Origin: Dugong dugon | Taxonomy: Eukaryota > Chordata > Mammalia > Sirenia > Dugongidae | Length of the DNA: 64,000 nt | Reading direction: 5' to 3' | NCBI GenBank assembly: GCA_030035585.1 | Contig: CM057461.1 | Coordinates: 2,395,001 to 2,459,000 of the forward strand | Shown here: piece after piece, positions 1-9,545 of the stretch | Position numbering within the stretch: position 1 is the stretch's first letter | Layout: every line of letters begins with the position of its first letter | Notes under the pieces: model-generated | Seen by the model: only the letters and a program-made list of their open reading frames with translations | What the model was told of the DNA's origin: nothing | The model's database searches: none | Translations under genes and position numbers: made by a program

Positions 1-274
1 AGCTTTGGCCCACTTCGTTGGACACGTCATCAGGAAAGACCCATCCCTAGAAGAAGGCATCGTGTTTGGTAAAGTAGAGAGTCGGTGAAAATGGGGTACA
101 CCTCCATGAGATGGGTTGACACCACAGCCACAACAATGGACTGAAACATGCCAATGATCATGAAGATGGCGCAGGACCATGAAGATGGCGCAGGACCGGG
201 CAACGTTTCGTTCTGTCGTTTACAAGGTCTCCCTCCACGAGTCGGAGCCGACTCAACAGCAGCTCACCACCAAG
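1..274 (+). mobile_element. RTE LINE, 3' end fragment
   Basis: This is the last part of RTE ORF2 plus its 3' tail, sense on the plus strand and cut by the window edge. Codons for HFVGHVIRKDPS near the start match the ORF2 C-terminus of the other copies, but a stop follows soon after. The tail carries the family's gcaggaccgggca and gagtcggagccgactc blocks. A 19-base segment is duplicated exactly in tandem (159-177 and 178-196). It is dead sequence. Confidence 0.85.
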
Positions 275-795
275 GAGGGAGACTGGGCTTCGCTAGTTAA
301 GAAGTCGATGAAGAGTGTCTAGAATTGGTAAATTCTGAACAAGGAGTGGAAACCATTAGAGCCACTGATGGTGGCTGATCCCCAAGGAGGCGGGCACAGG
401 GGACTACCACTTTCCATCATTAGCCTTCTTTTCATTTTTCTTAAATTTTTATTTTTTATTATTTATTTATTTAGTTTATTGCTGTAGATTAAATGAAGTT
501 TACATTTCAAGTTAGTCTCAAAGCACCATGAAGCTTCTAAAATTATGTTCATGTGTCCCTTTAATTGAAAGGAAATTCACACTCTAGACAAACCTACTGT
601 GACCTGACATTTCACCCGAACACACTGAGAACAGCACCTGGACCCCGATGGGTAGTCCTTGGCACATGGTGGCCACGGGGGTCTTAGCTGGGTGGAAGCG
701 GGGTGTCTGTGAGCATCATAGGCCTGGACGTCTCACTCAGGTTGAGCTGTGTTTACAATGGCAGAGGGAATCCGGATCATATTGCTGTTGTTTTT
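275..795. other. No gene seen; possible L1 tail scrap
   Basis: AT-rich near 420-500, otherwise plain single-copy-looking DNA. About 464-520 faintly resembles the reverse complement of the elephant L1 3' end (a T-rich run, then a gtttac...gttagtctc pattern). The match is short and I would not insist on it. Confidence 0.45.
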
Positions 796-973
796 AGGTG
801 CTGTTGAGTCAGTTACAACTCAAAACAACCCCGTGTACAACAGAACAAAACACTGCCTGGTCCTGCACCATCCTCACAATTGTTGCTCTGTTTGAGTCCA
901 TTGTTGGAGCCACTGTGTCAATCCATTTTGTTGAGGGTCTTCCTCTTTCTCACTGACCCTCTACTTTACCAAG
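796..973 (-). mobile_element. RTE LINE 3' end, left part, antisense
   Basis: Reverse complement of the RTE 3' end: the gtgctgttgagtcagtt tail, the acagaacaaaacactgcctggtcctg block, then the ORF2 C-terminal region up to ctttaccaag. There an LTR interrupts it, and the RTE sequence resumes after the LTR at 1494. Confidence 0.85.
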
Positions 974-1493
974 TGTCTTTGTTACCTAGCGCTGCTATAA
1001 CAGAAATACCACAAGTGGGTGGCTTTAACAAACAAAAGTTTATTCTCTCAGAGTTCAGGAGGTTAAAAGTCCAAATTCAGGGCGCCAGCTCCAGGCGAAG
1101 GCTTTCTTTCTCTGTTGGCTGTGGGGGAAGGTCCTTGTCATCGATCTTTCCCTGGTCTAGGAGATTCTCAGTTAAGGGACCCCAGGTCCAGAGGACATGC
1201 TCCACTCCTGGTGCTACTTTCGTGGTGGCAGGAGGTCCCCCTCCTCCCTGCTCGCCTCTCTCTTTTATATCTCAGAAGAGATTAACTCAAGATACGACCT
1301 AATCCTGTAGATTGAGTCCTGCCTCATTAACATAACTGCCTCTAATCCTGCTTCGTAAACATAGAGGTTAGGATTTACAACACACAAGAAAATTACATAA
1401 GATGACAAAATGGTGGACAATCACACAATACTGGGAATCATGGCTTAGCCAAGTTGACACACACTTTTGAGGGACACGATTCAATCTGTAACA
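974..1493 (-). mobile_element. MaLR-like solo LTR inserted in RTE
   Basis: Read on the minus strand this is a roughly 520-bp LTR starting TGTTACAGATTGAATCGTG and ending near CTAAAGACA. The opening gattgaat..gtgtccc, the late gagagaataaac polyadenylation region and the taacagcagc..ctag end follow the plan of mammalian MaLR (MLT1-type) LTRs, but the sequence looks like a lineage-specific subfamily. It splits an RTE copy. Flanking pentamers ccaag and ttaag could be a decayed 5-bp target duplication. Confidence 0.75.
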
Positions 1494-1637
1494 TTAAGTA
1501 TGATGTCCTTTTCCAGGGATTCGTCCCTCCTGACAACATGTCCAAAGTATGTGAGACGAAGTCTCACCATACTTCTAAGGAGCATTCTAGCTGTACTTCT
1601 TCTGAGACAGATTTGTTCGGTCTTCTGGCAGTCCATG
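1494..1637 (-). mobile_element. RTE LINE 3' end, right part, antisense
   Basis: Continuation of the RTE copy from 796-973, covering more of the ORF2 C-terminal region (tccaaagtatgtgagacg, then ggagcattctagctgtact) up to cagtccatg, where a second LTR begins. The two parts join without loss relative to the intact copy near 53.3 kb. Confidence 0.85.
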
Positions 1638-2150
1638 TGTCTCGGTCATCTAGTGCTGCTATTACAGATATACCACAAGTGGATGCCTTTAACAAAGAGA
1701 AGTTTATTCTCTCACAGTCCAGTAAGCTAGAAGTCTGAATTCAGGGCACCGGCTGCAGGGGAAGGCTCTCTCTCTCTGTCGGCTCTGGAGGAAGGTCATT
1801 GTCATCAGTCTTCCCTTGGTCTAGGAGCTTCTCCACACAGGAACCTCAGGTCCAAAAGATGTGTTCTGTTCCCTGAACTGCTTTCTTGGTGATATGAAGT
1901 AACCCCCTCTCTGCTCACTTCCTTTTCCTTTTATCTCTTGTAAGATAAAAGGTGGTGCAGGCCACACCCCCGGAAACTCCCTTTACTTTGGATCAGGGAT
2001 GTGACCTTAGTAAGGGTGTTACAATCCCACCCTAATCCTCTTTAACATAAAATTACAATCACAACATGGAGAACAACCACACAATACTGGGAATCATGGC
2101 CTAAACAAGTTGACACATATTTTGGGGGGACACAATTCCATCCATGATTG
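1638..2150 (-). mobile_element. MaLR-like solo LTR, second copy
   Basis: Same LTR family and orientation as the copy at 974-1493, with a clearly diverged middle section. It is inserted at another point of the same RTE copy, just after cagtccatg. The minus-strand U3 start (tggatggaattgtgtcccc) and the R/U5 end (gagagaataaacttctctttg region) are both visible. Confidence 0.75.
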
Positions 2151-2418
2151 GTGGCGACTTGAATAAGGATGGTAAAGGTGGTGACTGGGGTTAGGGTGGT
2201 GACTTGAGTCAGACCCTCTTGTAAGGCAGTGACTCAAGATATATCCCACCCTAGTCCTGCCTCATTAACATAATGGACAACTCCACCCCAAATGGGACCA
2301 TAACCACAGGCATGGAGGCTAGGATTTACAACACACAGGACATCACAAAATGGACTGGGAATCATGGCCTAGCCAAGCTGACACATATTTTGGGGGGGAC
2401 ACAATTCAATCCCAAAAC
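2151..2418 (-). mobile_element. MaLR-like LTR, partial third copy
   Basis: The U3 half of a related LTR. On the minus strand it begins gggattgaattgtgtccccc, runs through a gaggcaggactaggg stretch and ends in a caccacctttaccatcc section that also occurs at 4.98 kb. The R/U5 half is missing. It abuts the second LTR, so the three form a cluster of related insertions or a rearranged tandem. Confidence 0.65.
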
Positions 2419-2718
2419 CCCTCAAATACTGAAAGAGCCTAGTGTGTGCCAGGGCTTTCCTCTGGTGTGTGTCTCCTGCATGTGGCTGTGAGGCTGGGGT
2501 GGGCACTGCCCTCTCCCACCTTGTACCCCAGGGCAGCACACAGTTCCAGCATCTCCTGCGCATTGAAGCACTTTGGTTGAGAACTGTCCAGAGAGCCGTT
2601 TGAAGTAGAATGTTCTGGAGTGCTTGCTCCCGCAGACAGGAAGAGGAGCAAAGCCCTTTATCATGTGGGCCTCTGTCTTCCTCAACTTTGCCCGTGCCAC
2701 TGAGATTTCTGCGAGCAG
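2419..2718. other. No gene seen
   Basis: Single-copy-looking DNA with no recognised repeat. Short open frames here overlap each other on both strands and show no family resemblance. Confidence 0.5.
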
Positions 2719-2882
2719 CTGGAGTTGTTTCACGGGTGGCATCATCATTGCTGGTGGTGAAGGCCTTCCAGCAGTGGCTGGATGGGGCTTTACGAGAGAC
2801 CCCTGCCATTCTTGTGACCCCTGGGAAGAAGGAGGATCTCCATCTGTTACATGGAAAAAGCAGGACTTAGGTAGAGGCTAAA
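2719..2882 (+). repeat. Unnamed ~165-bp repeat, copy A
   Basis: A non-SINE segment from ctggagttgtttcacggg to tggaaaaagcaggactta that is clearly homologous to 7959-8122. In both places an AfroSINE follows directly with the same joint. I do not recognise the family. It may be an unknown element, a 5' extension carried with a SINE, or a local duplication. Confidence 0.8.
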
Positions 2883-3074
2883 GAGCCCTGGTGGTGCAGT
2901 GGTAAAGCATTTAGCTAACAACCAAAAGGTCAGCAGTTTAAACCCACCAGTGGCTCCATGGGAGAAAGATCTGCTCCTGTAAAGATTACAGCCTAGGAAA
3001 CCCTATGGGGCAGTTCTACTCTGTCACATGGGGTCGTCATGGGTTGGAATCAACTGGACGGCACCGAACAACAA
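2883..3074 (+). mobile_element. AfroSINE, full length, long-body type
   Basis: Complete afrotherian SINE. It has a tRNA-like head (gagccctggtggtgcagtgg, A box; cagtttaaaccc, decayed B box), a body with the ggagaaaga and taaagattacagcctaggaa blocks, the RTE-shared tail gggttggaatcaactgg and a terminal aacaacaa. Confidence 0.9.
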
Positions 3075-3164
3075 GGTAGAGACTATGATGACAACTTTGT
3101 GGATGAAATCATGACTAGAAATAACAGATGAGAAGAAATGAACCAGAACATTGTTCACTGCAAG

Positions 3165-3855
3165 CCCTCTGAAATCTTCTGTTCAGCCCTTTTACTTCAT
3201 CATTTCTTCTGTTCACTTTAGCTACTCTACCTTCAAGAGCAAGTTTCTGAGTCTCTTCCGACATCCATTTTGATCTTTTCTTTCTTTCCTGTCTTTTTAA
3301 TGATCTTTTGCTTTCTTCATGAATGATGTCCTTGATATCATCCCACAACTCATCTGTTCTTCGGTCGTTAGTGTTCAATGTGTCAAATCTATTCTTGAGA
3401 TGGTCTCTGAATTCAGGTGGGATATACTCAAGGTTGTACTTTGGCTCTCGTAGACTTGCTCTAATTTTCTTCAGCTTCTACTTGAACTTGCGTATGAGCA
3501 ATTGATGGTCTGTTCCACACCTGACTGATGATATTGAGCTTCTCCATGGTGTCTTTCTACAGATGTTGTTGATTTGATTCCTGTGTATTCCATCTGGTGA
3601 GGTCATGTTTACAGTTGCCGTTTACGTTGTTGAAAAAAGGTATTTGCAAAGAAGAAGTTGTTGGCCTTACAAAATTCTATCATGTGATCTCTGGTGTTGT
3701 ATCTGTCACCAAGGCTGAATTTTCCAACTACCGATCCTTCTTTGTTTCCAGCTTTCACATTCCAGTCACCAGTGATTACCAATACATCTTGATTGCACAT
3801 TTGATCAATTTCAGCCTGCAGAAGTTGGTAAAAATCTTCAATTTCTTCACATAAA
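3165..3855 (-). pseudogene. RTE ORF2 fragment: endonuclease C-terminus and linker
   Basis: Antisense fragment of an RTE LINE. On the minus strand, 3609-3887 reads as the second half of an APE-type endonuclease that would nick target DNA before reverse transcription. The core GDWN motif (residues 40-43 of that frame) is intact, followed by VKAGN. The first dozen residues of the frame come from the neighbouring hAT-like element, not from RTE. Frames then break, and 3115-3378 reads as the basic linker between endonuclease and reverse transcriptase (DDIKDIIHEESKRSLKRQE). The N-terminal endonuclease half and the whole reverse transcriptase are missing, so it cannot be active. Confidence 0.85.
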
Positions 3856-4010
3856 CGATGTGGTGGAAGCCATGTGAAATTGTGCACTACAGATTAGTAA
3901 GTAAACACTATTAAGCCCGTGCACACCTTGCTGACTGTGAGCCCATATGCACCTTGCTGACTGTGAGCCCGTGCGTACCTTGCTTACTGGTTCGTGCGCC
4001 CCGGGCTGGG
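3856..4010. mobile_element. hAT-like foldback MITE, second copy
   Basis: The left part (gatgtggtggaagccatgtg ... actacagat) matches the plus-strand second half of the MITE at 14347-14547. The right part (ccgtgcgtaccttgcttactgg) matches the reverse complement of its first half. That is expected if the element is built as an imperfect inverted repeat. A gtgagcccgtgcacaccttgct-like unit is repeated about three times inside. It lies against the RTE endonuclease fragment and probably interrupts it. Confidence 0.6.
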
Positions 4011-4428
4011 AGCCTGGGGAAGTCTCCCTCCTCGGAAGCCTCTGAGTGACCAGGCTGGGAGTTCTGTGTGTTTATTGAACGGTCTGGGGGGTATTAGAAA
4101 TCAATCTCCCTCTTTCTCACACACAAACTATCTCCTGCTAGCCTGAGTGTCAGAACTGCAGGGGTATCTGGTGGCGAGGGTTGCTATCTCCAGTGGTAGA
4201 TGGAGCCTGGAGACCGTACTGATCAGTGCAAACGTACTCCGGTGGCTGTTCTCTGGGCCTCCACCACCGTTTCAGGCTGTGAGAGCCAACCCCATGCTGG
4301 ATGCCACTCGGTGCTCCGGGAAGGGGATGGGTTGGAGCAGAGTGGGCACCACTCTCCCTGGCCTGCCTATGGCTGGCTTTCCTGATTCCTGTGGATAGGA
4401 GAGCTGGCAAAGAATATTGACTATACCA
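4011..4428. other. No gene seen; short RTE stub at right end
   Basis: Unrecognised sequence up to about 4404. Then about 24 bases (agaatattgactataccatg) match plus-strand RTE ORF2 just before the LTR, so the LTR probably landed in another RTE remnant. Confidence 0.5.
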
Positions 4429-4944
4429 TGGTTCATGGATTGAATTGTGTCCCCCCAAAGTACCTGTCAACTTGGCTAGGTCATGAGTCCCAGTATTGTG
4501 ATTGTCTGTCATTTTGTCATCTGATGGGATTTCCCCGTGTGCTGTGAATCCTATCACTATGATATAACGAGATGGGTTAGTGGCAGTTACATTGATGAGA
4601 TCTACAAGATGAGATAGTGTCTTAAGCCAATCTCTTTTGAGATACAAAAGAGAGAAGTGAGCAGACAGACATGGGGACCTCATATCACCAAGAAAGCAGT
4701 GCCAGGAGCAGAGTGCATTCTTTGGACCCAGGGTCCATGCACCTGAGAAGCTCCCAGACCAAGGGTAGACTGATACATCACAAGGACCTTCCTCCAGAGC
4801 CAACAGAGAAAGAAAGCCTTCCCCTGGAGCCGGCGCCCTGAATTCATACTTCTAGCCTACTGGACGGTGAGAGAATAAACTTCTCTTTGTTAAAGGCATC
4901 CACTTGTGGTATTTCTGTTACAGCAGCACTAGGTGACTAAGACA
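4429..4944 (+). mobile_element. MaLR-like LTR, full length
   Basis: The cleanest copy of the LTR family, about 516 bp, with TG...CA ends (TGGTTCATGGATTGAATTG ... GGTGACTAAGACA). The gagagaataaacttctc stretch near 4868 holds the polyadenylation signal. A 217-codon minus-strand frame at 4150-4803 crosses it and is chance. Confidence 0.8.
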
Positions 4945-5660
4945 CTGCCCTAATCTCAGCCACCACCTTCACTGTCCTTATTCACCCTAATCCCAGTCAC
5001 CACCTTCACCATCCTTATTCAAGTCATGCATGCCCTTACTTGAGTCAGACCTTTTGTCTTACAAAAGATAAAAAGAGAGAGAAGCAAACAGAGGACGGGG
5101 ACCTCAATACCACCAAGAAGAACAGACGGGAACAAAGTGTGTCCTTTGGACCCAGTTCCCTGCACTGAGAACCTCCTAGAACCCAGAGACAGAGAGAGCT
5201 GCAACACTGGAGACAGTGCAAGACTGCGAGAAGCGGCAGCAGAGAAACGAAAGCAGCAGAACCAGGAGACCAGTGCGAGATGGAGTGGGAGCTGACCCAC
5301 GGAGCGAGAGAGCTGACTGCCTTTGGGTCGGGGCTTCCTGGTGGAGTGGGGCGCCTCTGGGCTCTTATTGGAGGAGCTAAAGAACTTTGTAACACTTGCC
5401 CCAGCAGGGCAGAGTCTGGCCTGAGGGACTGAGGGGCTGAGAGCCAGAGAGAGGCCTGCCTGCAGACATGGCTGAGAAGAGGCCGTCCTGATGGACACGG
5501 ACCTTCCCCCAGAGCCGACCGAGACAGGAAGGCTTCTCCATGAGCCAGAGCTCTGAATTAGGGCTTGTAGCCTCCTAAACTGTGAGAGAATAAATTTCCA
5601 TTTGTTAAAGCCACCCACTTGTGGTATTTCTGTTAGAGCAGCCCTAGAGAGCTAAGACAG
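4945..5660 (+). mobile_element. MaLR-like LTR, 5'-truncated longer variant
   Basis: Same family and orientation as the LTR directly before it, but lacking the first U3 part and carrying a longer middle (gagaacctcctagaacccag, then agcagcagaaccaggagacc). It ends gagagaataaatttcc ... gagctaagaca. The same middle section occurs in the LTR at 58.6-59.2 kb. A 199-codon minus-strand frame inside it resembles no protein I know. Confidence 0.7.
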
Positions 5661-5740
5661 ATGGAATGGACTGAATAAACACTATTTGAATGTGGGGTGT
5701 CTGAGAGACCTGGGAGGCCTCATTACCCAGCCTACCCCAT

Positions 5741-6331
5741 AGCCAGTTGCCATTCAGTCGATTCCGACTCCTGAAGATCCTACATGTTTCAGAGTAGAAC
5801 TGTACTCCATGGTTTTTTTTTTTTTAAATTGTTGTTGAGAATATACACAGTTGAACATACACCAATCCAACAATTTCTACATGTACAACCGAGCGACACA
5901 GATCACGTTCTTCAAGTTGTGCGACCATTCTCACCTTCCTTCTGAGTTGACATAAACTCACTAGCCCCTAAGCTTCCTATCTAACCCTTCTAGTTGCTGC
6001 TGTCAGTCGCATATGGATGGTTCTTCCAAAGAGCACAGTGCTCAAGGCAGACATCCTTTACTAGTTAAGCTAAACTATTGCTTGGTTTAAAGAAGACTTC
6101 AGGGGTATTTTTGGTTTAAAGTTTAAAGATAATCTCAGGGCAATAGTTTCAGGGCTTCATCCAGCCTTCATGGATCCAGAAAGTCTGGATTTCATGACAT
6201 AGGGCTTTCAATGGCTTGTTTTTCAGAAGTACATCACTAGGCCTTTCTTCCGGGCCTCTAAGTGGACTTGAACCTCTCACCTTTCAGTTAGCAGCCAAGT
6301 GTGTTAACCATTTGCACCACCAGGGACTCCT
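5741..6331 (-). mobile_element. AfroSINE split by an L1 insertion
   Basis: Antisense AfroSINE of the short-body type. The tail side is 5741-5812 and the head side 6201-6331 (ttagcagccaagtgtgttaacc, then ccaccagggactcct). The break falls in the body around ccat/agggctttcaatggct, and the gap is an L1 3' end. Confidence 0.85.
5813..6200 (-). mobile_element. L1 3' end inserted into AfroSINE
   Basis: A run of 13 T on the plus strand (a poly-A tail on the minus strand), then a stretch I recognise as the reverse complement of the elephant L1 3' region (gaatatacacag, acaatttctacatgtacaac, cactagcccctaagcttcc). It is 5'-truncated and younger than the SINE it interrupts. Confidence 0.75.
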
Positions 6332-6894
6332 TCACCCCCTTGGGGGATTAAAACGGTGTGCCTGTAGCAGCTGGTGTTCCTGAGGGCAGTGGGTTCTCTA
6401 TCCTCTGTGTCTTCAGCTGGGCACCCAGCAGATGCCAGGTAAGTACTTGCTAAATGAATCAAGGAATAAAAATGGACCCTGGAGTAGGTGATAATGCCCC
6501 AGCTTAGAGGGAAGGGGCAGAAGGAAGGGCAGGTGAGGGCTCATGCTGGCTGGTTTTCTCAGCAACCTTCCCCAACAGTATCCTCACAGGCACAGTCCAT
6601 GGCCGCCCCCCCTTCCAGGCTCAGGCTGTCTTTGAGCAGCACACGAGCTAGAAGAGGAAACACTGGGCTCCACACCCACAGCACTGCACCCCCTGGGCCC
6701 CGCAGAAGCTGGGGGCATGAGCAGCTGCTCATTGTGAGGACACTCCTGGCACAGCCACCTCCCAGCCAGCAAACATCAGCCAACCTCCCAGTCAGACCTG
6801 CATCCTCCTGAAAGAAAAGCTGCCCAGGTCCTACTGGAGGTTCTGCCTGCATCTCCATCTCTCAGACAGACCAGCTTGCCACACCCCAGACCTG
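6332..6894. other. No gene seen; faint MIR/L2 tail
   Basis: Moderately GC-rich. About 6415-6475 (gcacccagcagatgccaggtaagtacttgc, in pieces) resembles the end of a MIR or L2 element. Overlapping frames on both strands at 6488-6961 have no recognisable product. Confidence 0.45.
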
Positions 6895-7488
6895 CTCGGT
6901 GGGAAGTGAGCACACCGCTCGGCGGGCAGCGAGCACACCACTCGGCAGGCAGGGAGGACACCTCTCAGCAGGCAGGGAGGATGCCTCTCGGTGGGTAGGG
7001 GGACACTTCTTGGTGGGGAGTGAGAACACCTTGGTGGGCAGGGAGGACAATTCTCAGCGGGCAGGGAGGATGCCTCTTGGTGGGCAGGGAGGACACTTCT
7101 TGGCAGGGAGCGAGCACACCTTGGTGGGCAGGCAGGACACCTCTCAGCGGGCAGGGAGGACGCCTCTCGGTGGGCAGGGAGGACACTTCTTGGCGGGGAG
7201 CGAGCACACCTTGGTGGGCAGGAAGGACACCTCTCAGTGGGCAGGGAGCGAGCACACCTCTTGGTGGGCAGGGAGGACACCTCTCGGTGGGCAGGGAGGA
7301 TGCCTCTCGGCAGGGAGCGAGCACACCTCTTGGTGGGCAGGGAGGACACCTCTTGGCGGGCAGGGAGGATGCCTCTCAGCAGGGAGCGAGCACACCTCTT
7401 GGAGGGCAGGGAGGACACCTCTCGGCAGGGAGCGAGCACACCTCTTGGAGGGCAGGGAGACACCTCTCAGCAGGCAGCGAGGACACCG
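6895..7488. repeat. 23-bp minisatellite with higher-order units
   Basis: About 26 copies of a ~23-bp unit such as ctcggtgggcagggaggaca plus cct. From 7032 to about 7260 the array repeats every 90 bp (starts 7032, 7122, 7212; four monomers). From 7260 it repeats every 69 bp (7260, 7329, 7398; three monomers), then 46 bp. The unit lacks stop codons in most frames, so long artificial frames of up to 211 codons run across it on both strands. Confidence 0.95.
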
Positions 7489-7765
7489 CAGCCCCAGCTC
7501 CATCTCCACGTTAATGTCTTTTTCTCTGTCGTAGCAGAGAAGAAAACGCACACATGCACACATGCCTAGATTCCCAGGGAAAAACGCCGCCTGGGGGTGA
7601 GGCGGGACTTGGGAACACTTCAGTTAGCGTCCTAGGGGAGAGACTTGAAATGTCGCAGATAGCTGGGACCCACAGTTGCTAGTGGTACTGCAAGCCCCTC
7701 ACATACTAACAATGAAGTGTGTACATCTGAGGTTTACGCTGGATTCACACAACTCCCATGTGTGC

Positions 7766-7931
7766 CACACACACACGCACATGCACACGCACACACACAC
7801 ATGCACACACACACATGCCCACACATGCATGCATATGCACACGCACACATACACACACACACGCACACACACACATGCCCACACATGCATGCATACGCAC
7901 AAACACACATACACACACATGCCTACACACA
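7766..7931. repeat. CA-rich microsatellite with a 60-bp duplication
   Basis: Alternating CA with interspersed atgc and acgc. The block acacatgcccacacatgcat occurs at 7811 and again at 7871, so a 60-bp segment has duplicated within the tract. Confidence 0.95.
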
Positions 7932-7958
7932 CATTATCTGTTCCTCAGGCTTCTTGTG

Positions 7959-8122
7959 CTGGAGTTGTTTCACGGGTCACATTGTGCTTGCTGGTGGTGG
8001 AAGGCCTTTGAACAGTGGCTGGATGGGGCTTTACCAGAGCCTCCTGCCATTCTTGTGACCCCTGGGAAGGAGGAGGATTTCCACCTGCTACGTGGAAAAA
8101 GCAGGACTTAGGGAGAAGCTAA
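7959..8122 (+). repeat. Unnamed ~165-bp repeat, copy B
   Basis: Homologue of 2719-2882, with shared blocks ctggagttgtttcacggg, cagtggctggatggggcttt, cattcttgtgacccctggga and tggaaaaagcaggactta. Sequence to the left is unrelated in the two copies (here the CA repeat), which fixes the left edge. Confidence 0.8.
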
Positions 8123-8282
8123 GTCGCCCTGGGGGGCAGTGGTTAAACACTCGGCTGCTAACGGAAAGATTGGCAGTTTGAACCCACCCAGCGGCTCCTC
8201 GGGAGAAAGACCTGGCGATCTGCTCCCATAAAGATTACAGCCTAGGAAACCCTTTGGGGCAGCTCTGCTCCATCACATGAGG
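8123..8282 (+). mobile_element. AfroSINE, 3'-truncated, attached to copy B
   Basis: Head (ccctggggggcagtggttaa) and body (gggagaaagacctggcgatc) of an AfroSINE, stopping around catgaggtccctcc without the terminal AAC tail. It joins the preceding unnamed repeat at the same place as the copy at 2883. Confidence 0.85.
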
Positions 8283-8938
8283 TCCCTCCTGCCTGTCAGC
8301 GCCAAGTAAGAATGGCACAAATGTCCAAAGACGATCTGTCATCCCGAGGCCTCTGCCAAGGGCTCCAGCTGCTGGACAATAAGGATGACAAGAAAAATGG
8401 ACTTGTACGGTGATGATGAAGAGCAAACCAACTTCCCCCACGGCCCTCGCAAAACAGGGAGGCTACCCGGAGGGACGAGCGAACGTCAGATGCCAGCGCT
8501 TGGGGACGGCACGTGAGCACAGGACGCCTCTCAGACGTCCCTCCTCTGAACGTGTCGTGATACACTGAGAGCGGAGGCCCCTGTGAATGTGAGGACAGGA
8601 AGGAAAATTGGCACCGAGCCCTGACAGGCCGTCCACGTTTGAAGAGACGCAGGCAGGGTTTGAAACGTTAATTGGTATTTCATGGAATTTACCGCCATTT
8701 CCCAAATGTGCACTCATTGGCCCTGACCCTCATGTTAGCATTTTAAGTGTAATTTTCAGCGTGGAGAGCTGCTTGGTCTTTTAGTAATGCTGTGGCTGCT
8801 CCCACGTGGGCACAATAAACCACCACACTGTCCCTCCGGGGCCTGGCGGAGCACCAGCTCACTGATGTATCAGCCTCTGAGGGTGGCCTCCAGGCGCCGC
8901 CTGCAATGCAGAACCCTGCATGGGAGGTGGGCTCGCTA
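8283..8938. other. No gene seen
   Basis: Single-copy-looking sequence with no recognised repeat or credible exon. Minus-strand frames of 60-89 codons have no family resemblance. Confidence 0.5.
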
Positions 8939-9004
8939 GGAACCAAACTCGGGTCTCCAGCATGGAAAGCAAGACTTCTGCCTCGGAACCACCACTGCCC
9001 CCAT
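8939..9004 (-). mobile_element. Divergent tRNA-Gly-like SINE head
   Basis: The reverse complement reads ggcagtggtggttccgagg ... ctttccatgctggagaccc, which follows the tRNA-Gly-derived head of the SINE at 10472 with several changes. The body beyond it is too diverged to follow. Confidence 0.5.
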
Positions 9005-9010
9005 AATCAT

Positions 9011-9187
9011 TAAAAAAAAAAACAACAAAAAAAACCCCCAGTTTCTGTTGAGTTGATTCCGACTCATTTCGACCCTATAGGACAGAGTAGAACTGCGCCA
9101 GAGGGTTTCCAAGGAGCAGCTGGTGGATTTGAACTGCTGACCTTTTGGTTAGCAGCCGAGCTCTTAACCACCGCTCCACCAGGGCTA
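9011..9187 (-). mobile_element. AfroSINE, short form, antisense
   Basis: A-rich tract, then the reverse-complemented SINE: tgagttgattccgactc tail, gtagaactgcgccagagggt body, ttagcagccgagctcttaac and ccaccagggct head. This is the compact, probably younger form with a head-to-body joint at ctccttggaaaccc. Confidence 0.9.
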
Positions 9188-9292
9188 GTTCTGTTTCAAG
9201 TGCATCCTTGTTGATGACAGAAGAGCCCCCGGGGGCTGCTGCCAGAAACCCCTGGAAGGAGTGAAGGAGCTGAGCGCTGTGGCCGTTGGCAG

Positions 9293-9340
9293 CTCCAGCT
9301 CTGAGTCGGAATCGACTTGACAGCAACGGGTTGCCTTCCT
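9293..9340 (+). mobile_element. AfroSINE 3' tail fragment
   Basis: Only the tail is left: tgagtcggaatcgacttgac followed by agcaacgggtt. No head or body lies upstream. Confidence 0.65.
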
Positions 9341-9386
9341 GCACCAGTTACAGGGCAAGGAAGGTGCCTGCCCTGTGAAGCTAATG

Positions 9387-9545
9387 CTGTTAGGTGCTGT
9401 CGAGTCCGTTCCGACTCATAGTAACCCTACGTACACCAGAATGAAACACAGCCCGGTCCTGCACCATCTTCACCATCGTTGTTATGCTCGAGCCCATTGC
9501 TGCAGCCGTTGACACGTGCTGGCCCTCTCGTGAGAGCGAGGTGCT
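9387..9545 (-). mobile_element. RTE LINE 3' end, antisense
   Basis: Reverse complement of the RTE tail (gtgctgtcgagtccgttccg), the gcccggtcctgcaccatctt block and the start of the ORF2 C-terminal region. It fades after cagccgttgacacg. Confidence 0.75.

Noticed and set aside
4150..5618. Minus-strand frames of 217 and 199 codons, and a similar 217-codon frame at 58656-59309
   Set aside because: They lie antisense across LTRs of the same family. The shared residues reflect the shared LTR, not a protein family.
6831..7569. Frames of up to 211 codons on both strands, with Cys/Pro/Arg or Gly/Arg repeats
   Set aside because: The 23-bp minisatellite lacks stops and shifts phase with each unit, so the frames are artefacts.
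7676..8111. His-Thr and Cys-Val repeat frames, also at 26445-27249
   Set aside because: These are translations of CA/GT microsatellites.
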